Shown here: positions 35,807 to 44,500 of the stretch, one piece after another
Numbering within the stretch: position 1 is the first letter of the stretch
Layout of the letters: every line of letters starts with the position of its first letter
DNA from: M55B127 sp034521955
GTDB taxonomy: Bacteria > Bacillota > Halanaerobiia > Halanaerobiales > M55B127
Length of the DNA: 64,000 nucleotides
Direction: 5' to 3'
Assembly (NCBI GenBank): GCA_034521955.1
Contig: JAXHLT010000006.1
Span: forward strand, 190,850-254,849
Program-made: the position numbers and the translations under genes
The notes under the pieces: model-generated
Seen by the model: the letters and a program-made list of their open reading frames with translations, nothing else
Database searches by the model: none
What the model was told of the DNA's origin: nothing

Positions 35807-36859
35807 ATGAACTATTTGTTAAAAATACAAAAGAAACTGGTCCCTGAATTGATAAACATTGCTGAAATAAGATATAATATACTAAAAGAGATATACAATC
35901 ATCAACCGATAGGTCGAAGGTCTTTAGCACGCAAACTTAATCTAAGTATTCGGAGTGTAAGAAAACATCTTGATTTTCTGTATGATAAAAGATATATAAA
36001 AACCACTCAAAGTGGTGCTATAATTACAGAAAATGGAGAGGATTTTTTACACGAACTTGATAAATATATGAAAGAGATCAAAGATATTGCTAATATAGAA
36101 AAAAGAATTGAAAAAATACTTGGTTTAGATAAAGTAATGATAGTACCTGTTGATAAAGATTCAGAGATCATTAATAAAGAAATCGGTAGATTTACCTCAA
36201 GATTTTTAAAAGAGATTATTAAAGACGGTGATATAATAGCTGTTACCGGTGGTTCTACGATGGCAGAAGTAGCAGAAACGATGTCCTATTTAGAAAATCC
36301 CATAGATCTTACCGTACTTCCCGGCCGAGGTGGTCTTGGTGAAAAGGTAGAAATTCAAGCCAATACAATTGCTTCCAAAATAGCAAAGAAATTTGGAGGA
36401 AAGTATAAACTACTTCATATACCAGACGATCTAACCAGAGAAAGTCTGGCTATGATTACAAATGAACCATCTATAAAAAAGATATTAGATCTTTTACAAA
36501 AAGCAAATATCTTGGTTCATGGTATTGGTACTGCAAAGATGATGTCTACTAGAAGAGGGATGAGCCAAGAAGAAATAGATAAACTTAAAGAAAAAAATGC
36601 AACCGCTGAGGCATTCGGTCTTTACTTTAACCAAAAAGGTGAAGTTGTTTATTCAACAGCCAGTGTAGGTTTAAGTATGGCTGATTTAAAAAATATAGAA
36701 AAAGTAATAGCTGTTGCAGGTGGAGTTGATAAGGCAAAAGCCATTATTTCAGTTGTATCTAATAAATATCATGATATACTGATAACAGACGAACTGACTG
36801 CAAGAGAGATAATTTCAATCAAGGAGGTGGAAGGTAAAAATAAATCAAAAAATGTTTAA
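35807..36859 (+). CDS. cggR: Central glycolytic genes regulator CggR (SorC family)
   Basis: CggR represses the gapA operon and is relieved by fructose-1,6-bisphosphate. The 350-residue protein has an N-terminal winged HTH (RRSLARKLNLSIRSVRKHLDFLYDKRYI, about residues 37-64), a linker, and a SorC-type sugar-binding domain (AVTGGSTMAEVAE, VLPGRGGLG, TASVGLSMADL). The N-terminal segment before the HTH fits CggR rather than DeoR-like SorC members. It starts at ATG 35807 after AGGAGGG. It sits directly before gapA and has an operator at 35747, so it probably regulates itself and the glycolytic genes. Confidence 0.95.
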   Translation: MNYLLKIQKKLVPELINIAEIRYNILKEIYNHQPIGRRSLARKLNLSIRSVRKHLDFLYDKRYIKTTQSGAIITENGEDFLHELDKYMKEIKDIANIEKRIEKILGLDKVMIVPVDKDSEIINKEIGRFTSRFLKEIIKDGDIIAVTGGSTMAEVAETMSYLENPIDLTVLPGRGGLGEKVEIQANTIASKIAKKFGGKYKLLHIPDDLTRESLAMITNEPSIKKILDLLQKANILVHGIGTAKMMSTRRGMSQEEIDKLKEKNATAEAFGLYFNQKGEVVYSTASVGLSMADLKNIEKVIAVAGGVDKAKAIISVVSNKYHDILITDELTAREIISIKEVEGKNKSKNV

Positions 36860-36872
36860 TAAACAACATTAA

Positions 36873-36888
36873 TGTAAATTAAATCAAA
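36873..36888. promoter_or_regulatory. Operator-like element before gapA, similar to the hydrogenase operator
   Basis: TGTAAATTAAATCAAA matches the hydrogenase promoter element at 17236-17251 at 14 of 16 positions; the preceding ATTAA is also shared. Its dyad symmetry is weaker. It sits just before a TATAAT at 36890-36895, which has no good -35. It could be a Rex or Crp/Fnr-type site. Confidence 0.45.
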
Positions 36889-36916
36889 ATATAATTATAA
36901 ATAAGGAGGAATAAAG

Positions 36917-37930
36917 ATGAGTGTAAAAGTTGCAATTAATGGTTTTGGTGCTATTGGAAGGAAAGCTTTAAGAGGTGCTATTGATAATCCCGAGATTGAG
37001 TTTGTAGCTATTAATGACTTGGTTGATCCACAAGTTTTAGCCTACTTACTTAAATATGATTCAAATCATGGTACTTTTGATGGTGAAATTGATCATACAG
37101 ATAGTTCAATTATTGTAAATGGTAAAGAAATTAAGATCTTTAATAAAAAGGATCCTGCTGATCTTCCCTGGGGTGATTTAGGTGTAGAAGTAGTTTATGA
37201 AGCAACAGGATTTTTCACAGATGCAAATGATGCTAAAAAACACCTTGATGCAGGAGCTAAAAAAGTAATAATTTCTGCTCCAGCTAAAAACGAAGATATT
37301 ACAGTAGTGTTGGGTGTTAATGATGAGGACTATGATCCAGCTAAACACAACATTATTTCAAATGCTTCTTGTACAACTAACTGTCTTGCACCAATAGCTA
37401 AAATATTAGATGACGAATATGGTATAGAAAAAGGATTAATGACTACAATTCACTCCTATACATCAAGTCAGAATTTATTAGATGGACCCTATAAATGGAA
37501 GAAGATTACTAGAGGCCGTGCAGCTGCAGAAAACATCGTTCCAACTACAACAGGTGCTGCCGTAGCTACAACACTTGTTTTACCTGAACTTGAAGGTAAA
37601 TTAGACGGTATGGCAGTGAGAACTCAGACTCCTACCGGTTCATTGGTTGACCTTGTAGTAACTTTAGAACAAGATGTAACTGAAGAAAAAATAAATAAAG
37701 TTATGAAAAAATATGCTGATGGTGAAATGAAAGGTGTTTTAGAATACAATGAAGACCCAATCGTTTCCAGAGATATTATCGGAAACCCTCATTCTTCAAT
37801 TTATGATGCTAACTATACAAAAGTAATTCAGGGTAATATGGTTAAAATCTTATCCTGGTATGACAATGAATGGGGCTATGCTCAAAGATTAAATGATTTT
37901 GCTGTTAAGATGAAAAAATTAGGAATATAA
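36917..37930 (+). CDS. gapA: Glyceraldehyde-3-phosphate dehydrogenase, type I
   Basis: The enzyme oxidises glyceraldehyde-3-phosphate with phosphate and NAD+. The 337-residue protein has NGFGAIGRKALR for NAD binding, an Asp after the second beta strand (NDLVD) consistent with NAD preference, and catalytic C152 in SNASCTTNCLAP. It starts at ATG 36917 after AGGAGG. It is the first enzyme gene of the lower-glycolysis operon. A strong hairpin terminator follows, so gapA may be made in excess over the genes behind it. Confidence 0.98.
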   Translation: MSVKVAINGFGAIGRKALRGAIDNPEIEFVAINDLVDPQVLAYLLKYDSNHGTFDGEIDHTDSSIIVNGKEIKIFNKKDPADLPWGDLGVEVVYEATGFFTDANDAKKHLDAGAKKVIISAPAKNEDITVVLGVNDEDYDPAKHNIISNASCTTNCLAPIAKILDDEYGIEKGLMTTIHSYTSSQNLLDGPYKWKKITRGRAAAENIVPTTTGAAVATTLVLPELEGKLDGMAVRTQTPTGSLVDLVVTLEQDVTEEKINKVMKKYADGEMKGVLEYNEDPIVSRDIIGNPHSSIYDANYTKVIQGNMVKILSWYDNEWGYAQRLNDFAVKMKKLGI

Positions 37931-37947
37931 TATAAGGCAAAACAAAT

Positions 37948-37980
37948 GGGGTTAAAGCATCTTGTCTTTAACCCCTTTTT
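37948..37980 (+). terminator. Hairpin terminator between gapA and pgk
   Basis: GGGGTTAAAG (37948-37957) pairs perfectly with CTTTAACCCC (37966-37975) over an eight-base loop, then TTTTT. It lies inside the operon and would give partial readthrough or a processed gapA message. Confidence 0.85.
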
Positions 37981-38005
37981 AACACTGTAATTGGAGGTGT
38001 TTTAC

Positions 38006-39190
38006 TTGAAAAAATCACTTAAAGACTATAAGTTCAAAAACAAAAGAGTACTTGTTAGAGTAGATTTTAATGTACCGCTTGAAGACGGTAAAGTAACAGA
38101 TACAAATCGAATAGAAGCAGCCTTGCCGACAATTAAGTACCTAATAAATGAAGATGCAAAAGTTATACTGATGTCACATCTCGGTAGGCCAAAAGGTGAA
38201 GTAAAAGAAGAGTTTAAGATGAATCCGGTTGGAAAAGAACTGGCTAATCTATTAAAGAAAAATGTAAAAAAAGTAGATGACTGTATAGGTAAAGAAGTAA
38301 AACAGGCAGTTGATGAGATGAAAACTGGAGAAGTACTTCTCTTAGAGAATACTAGATTTTATAAAGGTGAAAAAGAAAATGATCCAGAGTTTGCGAAAAA
38401 ACTAGCTGAAAATGCAGATATCTTTGTACTTGATGCTTTTGGTGCAGCTCACAGGGCACATGCTTCTACAGTAGGTGTAACCGAGTATTTACCATCAGCA
38501 GCAGGATTTCTTTTGATGAGAGAACTAAATGCTCTAGGAGATGTAATGGAGAATCCAGAATCTCCCTTTGTTGCTATCATGGGAGGAGCAAAAATTTCCG
38601 GCAAAATCTCTGTTATCGAAAATCTCTTAGATAAGGTTGACTATATTTTAACCGGTGGTGGAATTGCAAATACATTTTTAAAAGCACAGGGCTATGAGAT
38701 AGGTGATTCTTTAGTTGAAGATGATAAGCTTGAAGTTGCTAAAGAACTAATTAGAAAAGCTAAGCAAAAAAATGTAATCTTGCTTTTACCTAAAGATGTA
38801 ATAATTGCCGATAAGTTTGATAAAGATGCCCAAGCAAAAGAAGTTTTAATAAGTGAGGTTCCAAAAGGCTGGCAGATTCTTGACAGTGGTGGAACTCAAA
38901 CTCTTGAAGAGTATACAAAAATAATAAAAGAAGCAAAAACAGTAATCTGGAATGGACCGATTGGTGTTTTTGAATTTGATAAGTTTGCAAAAGGAACAAA
39001 TGAAATTGCCAAAGCATTAGCTGAAACTGAGGCCAAAACCGTAATTGGTGGTGGAGAATCAGCTGCTGCAGTTAAAAAAGCAGGCTTGATTGATAAAATG
39101 ACTCATGTTTCTACCGGTGGAGGAGCTTCCTTAAGATTTTTTGAAGGCAAACCTTTACCAGCTGTAGAAGCTATTGATGATTTAAATTAA
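38006..39190 (+). CDS. pgk: Phosphoglycerate kinase
   Basis: Transfers phosphate from 1,3-bisphosphoglycerate to ADP. The 394-residue product shows VLVRVDFNVPLEDG, MSHLGRPKG, ENTRFYKGE and the C-terminal GGGESAAAVK and STGGGASLRFFEGKPLPA motifs. The frame opens at 37991, but GGAGGTG at 37993-37999 belongs to the start TTG 38006, giving MKKSLKDYKFKNKRV. It is part of the gapA-pgk-tpiA-gpmI-eno operon. Confidence 0.98.
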   Translation: MKKSLKDYKFKNKRVLVRVDFNVPLEDGKVTDTNRIEAALPTIKYLINEDAKVILMSHLGRPKGEVKEEFKMNPVGKELANLLKKNVKKVDDCIGKEVKQAVDEMKTGEVLLLENTRFYKGEKENDPEFAKKLAENADIFVLDAFGAAHRAHASTVGVTEYLPSAAGFLLMRELNALGDVMENPESPFVAIMGGAKISGKISVIENLLDKVDYILTGGGIANTFLKAQGYEIGDSLVEDDKLEVAKELIRKAKQKNVILLLPKDVIIADKFDKDAQAKEVLISEVPKGWQILDSGGTQTLEEYTKIIKEAKTVIWNGPIGVFEFDKFAKGTNEIAKALAETEAKTVIGGGESAAAVKKAGLIDKMTHVSTGGGASLRFFEGKPLPAVEAIDDLN

Positions 39191-39209
39191 AAGGAGGTAA
39201 TTTTAAATA

Positions 39210-39965
39210 ATGCGAAAACCTTTTATTGCAGGAAACTGGAAGATGAATAAAACTATATCTGAAGCAAGGGACTTAGTAAGTTCATTAAAAGAATTGGTTA
39301 AAGATATAAAAGATGTTGAAGTTGGGGTCTGTCCTCCCGACATTGATCTACCTGCTGTTGTAGAAATAGCAAAAGACAGCAATATTAAAGTAGGTGGACA
39401 GAACATGCACTGGGAAGAAAGCGGTGCTTATACAGGAGATGTTTCCCCGGTTATGTTAAAAGAACTGGGTGTAGAATATATAATTATAGGTCACTCTGAA
39501 CGCAGAGAATACTATAATGAAACTGATGAAGAAGTTAATAAAAAGGTAAAGGCTGCCTTTGAAAACGGCTTAAAACCAATTATTTGTGTTGGTGAAAGCC
39601 TTGAAGAAAGAAAAGCTAAAGAGACCAGAGAAGTTGTAGAAAAGCAAGTTAGAAAAGCATTAAAAGGTTTAAACCAAAAACAGGTAAGTCAAACTGTAGT
39701 TGCCTATGAACCATTATGGGCAATTGGTACTGGTGAATCAGCTTCTGCAAAACAGGCTAATCAGGTAATTAGTTATATCAGAGATGTTATAGAAACAGAC
39801 TATCTTGAAGCAGCAGAAGATGTAAGAATTCAATATGGTGGTAGTGTTAAACCACATAATATAGAAGAATTTATGGCTCAAAGTGATATTGATGGAGCCT
39901 TAGTTGGAGGAGCCAGTCTTTCAGCAGACTCATTTGCTGAAATAGCAAAAAAAGCAGCTAAGTAA
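39210..39965 (+). CDS. tpiA: Triosephosphate isomerase
   Basis: Interconverts dihydroxyacetone phosphate and glyceraldehyde-3-phosphate. The 251-residue barrel has GNWKMNKT (substrate Lys), IIGHSERREYY (catalytic His), VVAYEPLWAIGTG (catalytic Glu) and the phosphate-binding GGSVKP and GALVGGASL motifs. It starts at ATG 39210 after AAGGAGG, 19 bases behind pgk. Confidence 0.98.
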   Translation: MRKPFIAGNWKMNKTISEARDLVSSLKELVKDIKDVEVGVCPPDIDLPAVVEIAKDSNIKVGGQNMHWEESGAYTGDVSPVMLKELGVEYIIIGHSERREYYNETDEEVNKKVKAAFENGLKPIICVGESLEERKAKETREVVEKQVRKALKGLNQKQVSQTVVAYEPLWAIGTGESASAKQANQVISYIRDVIETDYLEAAEDVRIQYGGSVKPHNIEEFMAQSDIDGALVGGASLSADSFAEIAKKAAK

Positions 39966-40007
39966 AATTAAAGTTAACACTTTGTAAACAGAACAGGAGG
40001 TGTGCTA

Positions 40008-41549
40008 ATGAACCGCCCCAAACCACTTGCTTTAATCATTTTAGATGGTTATGGTGAGTCAGAACAAGTCGAAAAAAATGCAGTAAAAAATGCAGACACA
40101 CCATTTTTAGATAAACTGCGTAAAGAATATCCAAATTCAATAATACAAGCTTCTGGTGAAGATGTTGGTCTTCCACCTGGACAGATGGGAAACTCTGAAG
40201 TAGGGCATCTTAACCTAGGAGCAGGTAGAATTGTACCACAGGAATATACAAGAATAACAAAAGCAGTTCAAGATGGATCGATATTAGAAAATGATGTCAT
40301 AAAAAAGGCTATTCAGAAAGTAAAAAATAAAAAAAGTGTTCTCCACTTGATGGGACTTTTATCTGATGGTGGTGTACACAGCCATATTGACCACCTTTTC
40401 GGATTATTAGAAATGGCAAAAACTGCTGGAATTGGTGAAGTATATGTACACGCAATTTTAGATGGGAGAGATACTCCACCCAGAAGTGCATTAGAATATA
40501 TTAAACAGCTCGAAGCCAAGATGGAAGAGTTAGATATTGGTAAAATTGCCACAGTAAGTGGCCGATACTATGCTATGGATCGTGATAACAGATGGGATAG
40601 AACTAAAAAAGCCTATGATGCTTATGTATCAGGTGATGGAATTGAAGTTTCTACTGCATCTGAAGCAGTAGAAAAATCATATGAACGTGGAGATAATGAT
40701 GAATTTGTCCTTCCCAGTGTTGTAGTTAAAAACAACACTGCACTTACTACAATAAAGAATGAAGATGCATTAATATTCTTTAACTTTAGAGCTGATCGGG
40801 CACGTCAAATCACAAGAGCTCTTGGTTTAGATGATTTCAATAAGTTTGAACGCCCAAATGAACATCCTAATGGTCTGTACTTTGTTTGTATGACAGAATA
40901 TGATGAAGAATTTGATCTACCTATTGCTTTTCCTAAACTTCATATTGATAATATTTTAGGAGGAGTATTAAGTGAGAACAATCTAAAACAGTTAAGGATT
41001 GCTGAAACAGAAAAATATGCCCATGTAACATTTTTCTTCAATGGTGGTGAAGAAAAGAACTTTAAAGGAGAAGACAGGGAATTAATACCTTCTCCAAAGA
41101 TTGCAACTTATGATCTCAAACCAGAAATGAGTGCTTATGAAGTAAAAGATAGACTGTTAGAAAAACTAAATAAAAACAACTATGATGTAATTATCTTAAA
41201 CTTTGCAAATCCAGATATGGTAGGACATACCGGTTTTTACGATGCAGCGTTACAAGCATTAGAAGCAATTGATCAATGTATGAGTGAGATTGTTCCAAAA
41301 ATAATAGAGATGAATGGTAGGATTTTAATTACTTCTGACCATGGCAATGCAGAACAGATGGTAGATGAAAAAGGGAAACCACATACAGCTCATACCAGTA
41401 ATCCTGTGATTTTAATGAATGTTGGTGCTAAAGATAATAAAGAGCTTAAAGATGGTCGTTTAGCAGATATAGCTCCTACAATGTTAGATATTTTAGATAT
41501 TGAAAAACCGGAAGAGATGACCGGAAGTACATTATTAAAACAAAAGTAA
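40008..41549 (+). CDS. gpmI: 2,3-bisphosphoglycerate-independent phosphoglycerate mutase
   Basis: A metal-dependent mutase interconverting 3- and 2-phosphoglycerate. The 513-residue protein has the alkaline phosphatase fold motifs: LIILDGYGES at the start, GNSEVGHLNLGAGR with the phosphorylated Ser, DGRDTPP, and the C-terminal SDHGNAEQM metal site. The frame opens at GTG 40002, but AGGAGGTG at 39995-40002 is the binding site for ATG 40008. eno follows after 13 bases. Confidence 0.98.
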   Translation: MNRPKPLALIILDGYGESEQVEKNAVKNADTPFLDKLRKEYPNSIIQASGEDVGLPPGQMGNSEVGHLNLGAGRIVPQEYTRITKAVQDGSILENDVIKKAIQKVKNKKSVLHLMGLLSDGGVHSHIDHLFGLLEMAKTAGIGEVYVHAILDGRDTPPRSALEYIKQLEAKMEELDIGKIATVSGRYYAMDRDNRWDRTKKAYDAYVSGDGIEVSTASEAVEKSYERGDNDEFVLPSVVVKNNTALTTIKNEDALIFFNFRADRARQITRALGLDDFNKFERPNEHPNGLYFVCMTEYDEEFDLPIAFPKLHIDNILGGVLSENNLKQLRIAETEKYAHVTFFFNGGEEKNFKGEDRELIPSPKIATYDLKPEMSAYEVKDRLLEKLNKNNYDVIILNFANPDMVGHTGFYDAALQALEAIDQCMSEIVPKIIEMNGRILITSDHGNAEQMVDEKGKPHTAHTSNPVILMNVGAKDNKELKDGRLADIAPTMLDILDIEKPEEMTGSTLLKQK

Positions 41550-41562
41550 AGAGGTGTTATTA

Positions 41563-42852
41563 ATGATTAATCCTTTTATAGAAGATATTTATGCACGTCA
41601 GATCTTAGATTCTAGAGGTAATCCAACAGTTGAGGTTGATGTTGTATTAGAAGATGGAACCTTAGGTAGAGCAAAAGTTCCCTCAGGTGCTTCAACAGGA
41701 GCCCATGAAGCTGTTGAACTAAGAGATGGTGGCGAAGATTATATGGGTAAAGGTGTTTTAGATGCAGTACAAAATGTAAATACAATAGTCGGTCCTGAAT
41801 TAATTGGTATGGATGTTAGGGACCAGATCTTAATTGATAAGTTAATGATTGAGTTAGATGGAACTGAAAACAAAGGTAAAATTGGTGCAAATGCCATTTT
41901 AGGTATTTCAATGGCAGTTGCAAATGCAGCTGCAGCTGGATCAGATGACTTCCTATTTAACTACCTTGGAGGAGTAAACGCAAGCCTATTACCGGTTCCT
42001 ATGATGAATATCCTAAACGGTGGAGAACATGCTGATAATAATGTTGATATACAGGAATTCATGATCATGCCGGTTGGAGCTGAAAGTTTTAAAGAAGCAG
42101 TTCAAATGGGTGCTGAAATATACCATAACTTAAAAAAGGTACTACAAGATAGAAACCTTTCAACCGGAGTAGGAGATGAAGGTGGTTTTGCTCCTGATCT
42201 ATCCTCTAATGAAGAAGCTTTAGATATTATACTAGAAGCTGTTAAATTAGCGGGATACAAAGCCGGTGAAGATATTATGTTAGCCTTAGATGTAGCAGCA
42301 ACCGAGATATATGAAGACGGCAGCTATTTCTTTAAAGGAGAAAATGTTAAAAGAACTCCCGAAGAAATGGTAGACTACTATGAAGAGCTAGTAGATAAAT
42401 ATCCAATCATTTCAATTGAAGACGGTTTAGATGAAGATGATTGGGATAACTGGCAGCTATTAAATGAAAGAATTGGAGATAAAATACAACTTGTTGGAGA
42501 TGACCTCTATGTAACCAACAGTAAACGCCTAAAAAGAGGTATTGATAACAAGATAAGTAATTCCATTCTTATAAAAGTAAATCAAATTGGTACTTTAACT
42601 GAAACACTTGATACAATTGAAATGGCTAAAAAGGCTGGCTTTACAGCAGTTGTATCACACAGAAGTGGTGAAACAAGTGATACAATCATCTCTGATTTAG
42701 TTGTAGCTATGAATACCGGACAGATTAAAACCGGTGCACCAGCTAGATCTGAAAGAGTAGCAAAGTATAATCAACTATTAAGAATTGAAGAAGCACTGGG
42801 AAGTGCTGCTAAATATGCAGGAATGGATGCTTTCTATAATATTAATAAATAA
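41563..42852 (+). CDS. eno: Enolase
   Basis: Dehydrates 2-phosphoglycerate to phosphoenolpyruvate. The 429-residue protein has the family motifs ARQILDSRGNPTVEVDV, PSGASTGAHEAVELRD, MMNILNGGEHADNNVDIQEFM, the metal-binding SIEDGLDEDDW and GDDLYVTN, and SHRSGETSDT. GAGGTG at 41551-41556 gives the start ATG 41563 rather than 41554. It is the last gene of the operon and is followed by a strong terminator. Confidence 0.98.
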   Translation: MINPFIEDIYARQILDSRGNPTVEVDVVLEDGTLGRAKVPSGASTGAHEAVELRDGGEDYMGKGVLDAVQNVNTIVGPELIGMDVRDQILIDKLMIELDGTENKGKIGANAILGISMAVANAAAAGSDDFLFNYLGGVNASLLPVPMMNILNGGEHADNNVDIQEFMIMPVGAESFKEAVQMGAEIYHNLKKVLQDRNLSTGVGDEGGFAPDLSSNEEALDIILEAVKLAGYKAGEDIMLALDVAATEIYEDGSYFFKGENVKRTPEEMVDYYEELVDKYPIISIEDGLDEDDWDNWQLLNERIGDKIQLVGDDLYVTNSKRLKRGIDNKISNSILIKVNQIGTLTETLDTIEMAKKAGFTAVVSHRSGETSDTIISDLVVAMNTGQIKTGAPARSERVAKYNQLLRIEEALGSAAKYAGMDAFYNINK

Positions 42853-42879
42853 GACTAAAGATATAATTATTACTTTACC

Positions 42880-42903
42880 AAAAGCCCCTTTTGGGGCTTT
42901 TTT
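42880..42903 (+). terminator. Terminator of the glycolytic operon
   Basis: AAAAGCCCC (42880-42888) pairs with GGGGCTTTT (42893-42901) over four bases, with a continued T-run. Confidence 0.9.
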
Positions 42904-42959
42904 GTACATATATACAATTTTTAAAAAGAATTTAACAAATAGTTAAATAAAGAAGGTCA

Positions 42960-42986
42960 ATATTAATGTTTAAAGAACATTAATAT
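42960..42986. repeat. Perfect 11-bp inverted repeat before the DUF975 gene
   Basis: ATATTAATGTT (42960-42970) and AACATTAATAT (42976-42986) are perfect arms around TAAAG. There is no T-run and it sits 15 bases before the ribosome binding site at 43001. It may be an operator or a 5' leader hairpin for the gene at 43015. I do not recognise the regulator. Confidence 0.65.
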
Positions 42987-43014
42987 GAATAATTTAAAAA
43001 AGAAGGTGTTTAAA

Positions 43015-43725
43015 ATGTGGGATAAAAAAGATTTAAAATCAAAAGCAAAAACCATATTGAAAGGTAACTACTGGCCGGCCTTTTTAGTAAGTTTTATCAT
43101 CCTAATAACCGGTGGAAGTCATAATCGGGGAGAATTTGGTAGTGGTGCCGGTAGTTCTGGTAGTACTTCTGCTATGAATGCCGACTTTGAAATATTCTTT
43201 TTTGCAGGTGCTTTCATCTTAATTTTAATTCTATTAAGAGTATTTATCGGATACATATTAGAAGTTGGGGGAAGAAAGTACTTTATAGAACTATCAAATG
43301 GGAAGTCGAATATTGGAAACTTAGGTTATGTGTTTAAAGAAGGAAGCTATTTTAATGTATTTATTACAATGCTTTTAAGAAGTATTTACTTAATTTTGTG
43401 GACATTACTTTTAATCATACCCGGTATTATAAAATTATATGCTTATCGTATGGTTCCTTACATATTAGCAGATAATCCTGATATAAAAGCTGGAAGAGCT
43501 ATTCAACTTAGTAAAGAGATGACTTCTGGAGAAAAAATGGATATCTTTATTTTAGACTTATCCTTTTTAGGTTGGTTTATATTAGGATCCTTACTTTTTG
43601 GAATTGGTATCTTTTTTGTTCAACCATATTATGATTCTACAAATGCAGAACTCTATTTAAAATTAAGAGAAAAAGCATTGGAAAATAATTTAACTACTTA
43701 CCAAGAGTTAAGATTGAATTCATAA
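43015..43725 (+). CDS. DUF975-family integral membrane protein
   Basis: This 236-residue protein starts MWDKKDLKSKAKTILKGNYWPAFLVSFIILI, the characteristic N-terminus of the DUF975 family, and has about five membrane segments, ending in a soluble helix (NAELYLKLREKALENN). The frame opens at ATG 42985, but AGAAGGTG at 43001-43008 supports ATG 43015, and the upstream 11-bp inverted repeat would otherwise be coding. No function is established for the family. It lies alone between two terminators. Confidence 0.85.
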   Translation: MWDKKDLKSKAKTILKGNYWPAFLVSFIILITGGSHNRGEFGSGAGSSGSTSAMNADFEIFFFAGAFILILILLRVFIGYILEVGGRKYFIELSNGKSNIGNLGYVFKEGSYFNVFITMLLRSIYLILWTLLLIIPGIIKLYAYRMVPYILADNPDIKAGRAIQLSKEMTSGEKMDIFILDLSFLGWFILGSLLFGIGIFFVQPYYDSTNAELYLKLREKALENNLTTYQELRLNS

Positions 43726-43753
43726 ACTTTAAAATAATATATTAACACTAGAC

Positions 43754-43781
43754 AGACAGGCTTAAAACCCTGTCTTTTTTT
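43754..43781 (+). terminator. Terminator of the DUF975 gene
   Basis: AGACAGG (43754-43760) pairs with CCTGTCT (43769-43775) around an eight-base loop, then a run of T. Confidence 0.85.
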
Positions 43782-43841
43782 ATTGTATAAAGTTTTTAAT
43801 AAACCGATAATAATTTGTTAGATAGTAACTATAATATTTGA

Positions 43842-43870
43842 TTGACAACACAGAATAAATTTGGTAGTAT
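43842..43870 (+). promoter_or_regulatory. Sigma-A promoter of the TetR/efflux operon
   Basis: TTGACA (43842-43847), 17-base spacer, TAGTAT (43865-43870), 45 bases before the tetR-like start. The -10 is the left half of a perfect palindrome. Confidence 0.75.
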
Positions 43871-43898
43871 TAATACTATACTGAACGGTCGGTCGAGT
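43865..43898. promoter_or_regulatory. Probable TetR operator region of the efflux operon
   Basis: Two elements are present: the perfect 14-bp palindrome TAGTATTAATACTA (43865-43878) over the -10, and ACTGAACGGTCGGTCGAGT (43880-43898), a partial inverted repeat with the ACGGTCGGTC core common in TetR-family operators. Either or both may bind the repressor encoded 18 bases downstream. Confidence 0.6.
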
Positions 43899-43915
43899 AG
43901 AATGGAGTTGATTAA

Positions 43916-44500
43916 ATGAAGGAAGATACAAGAACTAATATTATGGATGAAGCCGTCAAACTATTTGCTGAAAAGGGCTTTAGTGATACATCGATCTCAA
44001 AAATTGCAAAAAGTGCAAAAGTTGGGAAAGGAACTATCTACTGGCACTTTGATAGTAAAGAGGACTTATTTCTATCTATTATAAAAGAAAATGGCAGGGA
44101 ATATTTTGAAAAGGTAAAGTTGCTTGATAAAAGTGATGATAAACCAACTGAAATAATATTTCAATATATTAAGGATAGGATTAAGTTTGTAGAAGATAAC
44201 TATGATCTTGCAAGAATGATAATTAATAATAATGATGTGATAAACAAAGAGTTTAAAAAATTGATGGAAGAGAAACACAGACAGATTATAAATGTTTTAG
44301 AAAGAGCTATTAAAAAAGGAATGAAAAACGGTAACTTTAAAAATGGAAATAGTGAGGAGTTAGCTTTAATGATTATTAATACAGCTAACAGTGCACATCA
44401 AAACTTTGCATGTAGTCTAAAAGGTGAAACAGAAATAAAAGCAAAAAAGATTTATGATTTCATAATGCATGGATTAAGTGGAGGGAAAGAAGATGTTTAA
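43916..44500 (+). CDS. TetR/AcrR family transcriptional repressor
   Basis: This 194-residue regulator has an N-terminal helix-turn-helix (about residues 10-50, LFAEKGFSDTSISKIAKSAKVGKGTIYWHFDSKEDLF region) and a ligand-binding C-terminal domain. It is the first gene of the efflux operon and overlaps the tolC-like gene by eight bases. Autorepression of the operon through the sites at 43865-43898 is the usual arrangement. The ligand is unknown. Confidence 0.93.
   Translation: MKEDTRTNIMDEAVKLFAEKGFSDTSISKIAKSAKVGKGTIYWHFDSKEDLFLSIIKENGREYFEKVKLLDKSDDKPTEIIFQYIKDRIKFVEDNYDLARMIINNNDVINKEFKKLMEEKHRQIINVLERAIKKGMKNGNFKNGNSEELALMIINTANSAHQNFACSLKGETEIKAKKIYDFIMHGLSGGKEDV

Noticed and set aside
42902..42917. 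Near-palindrome TTGTA...TACAA after the eno terminator
   Set aside because: Arms are only five bases and it merges with the terminator T-run; likely chance in AT-rich DNA.
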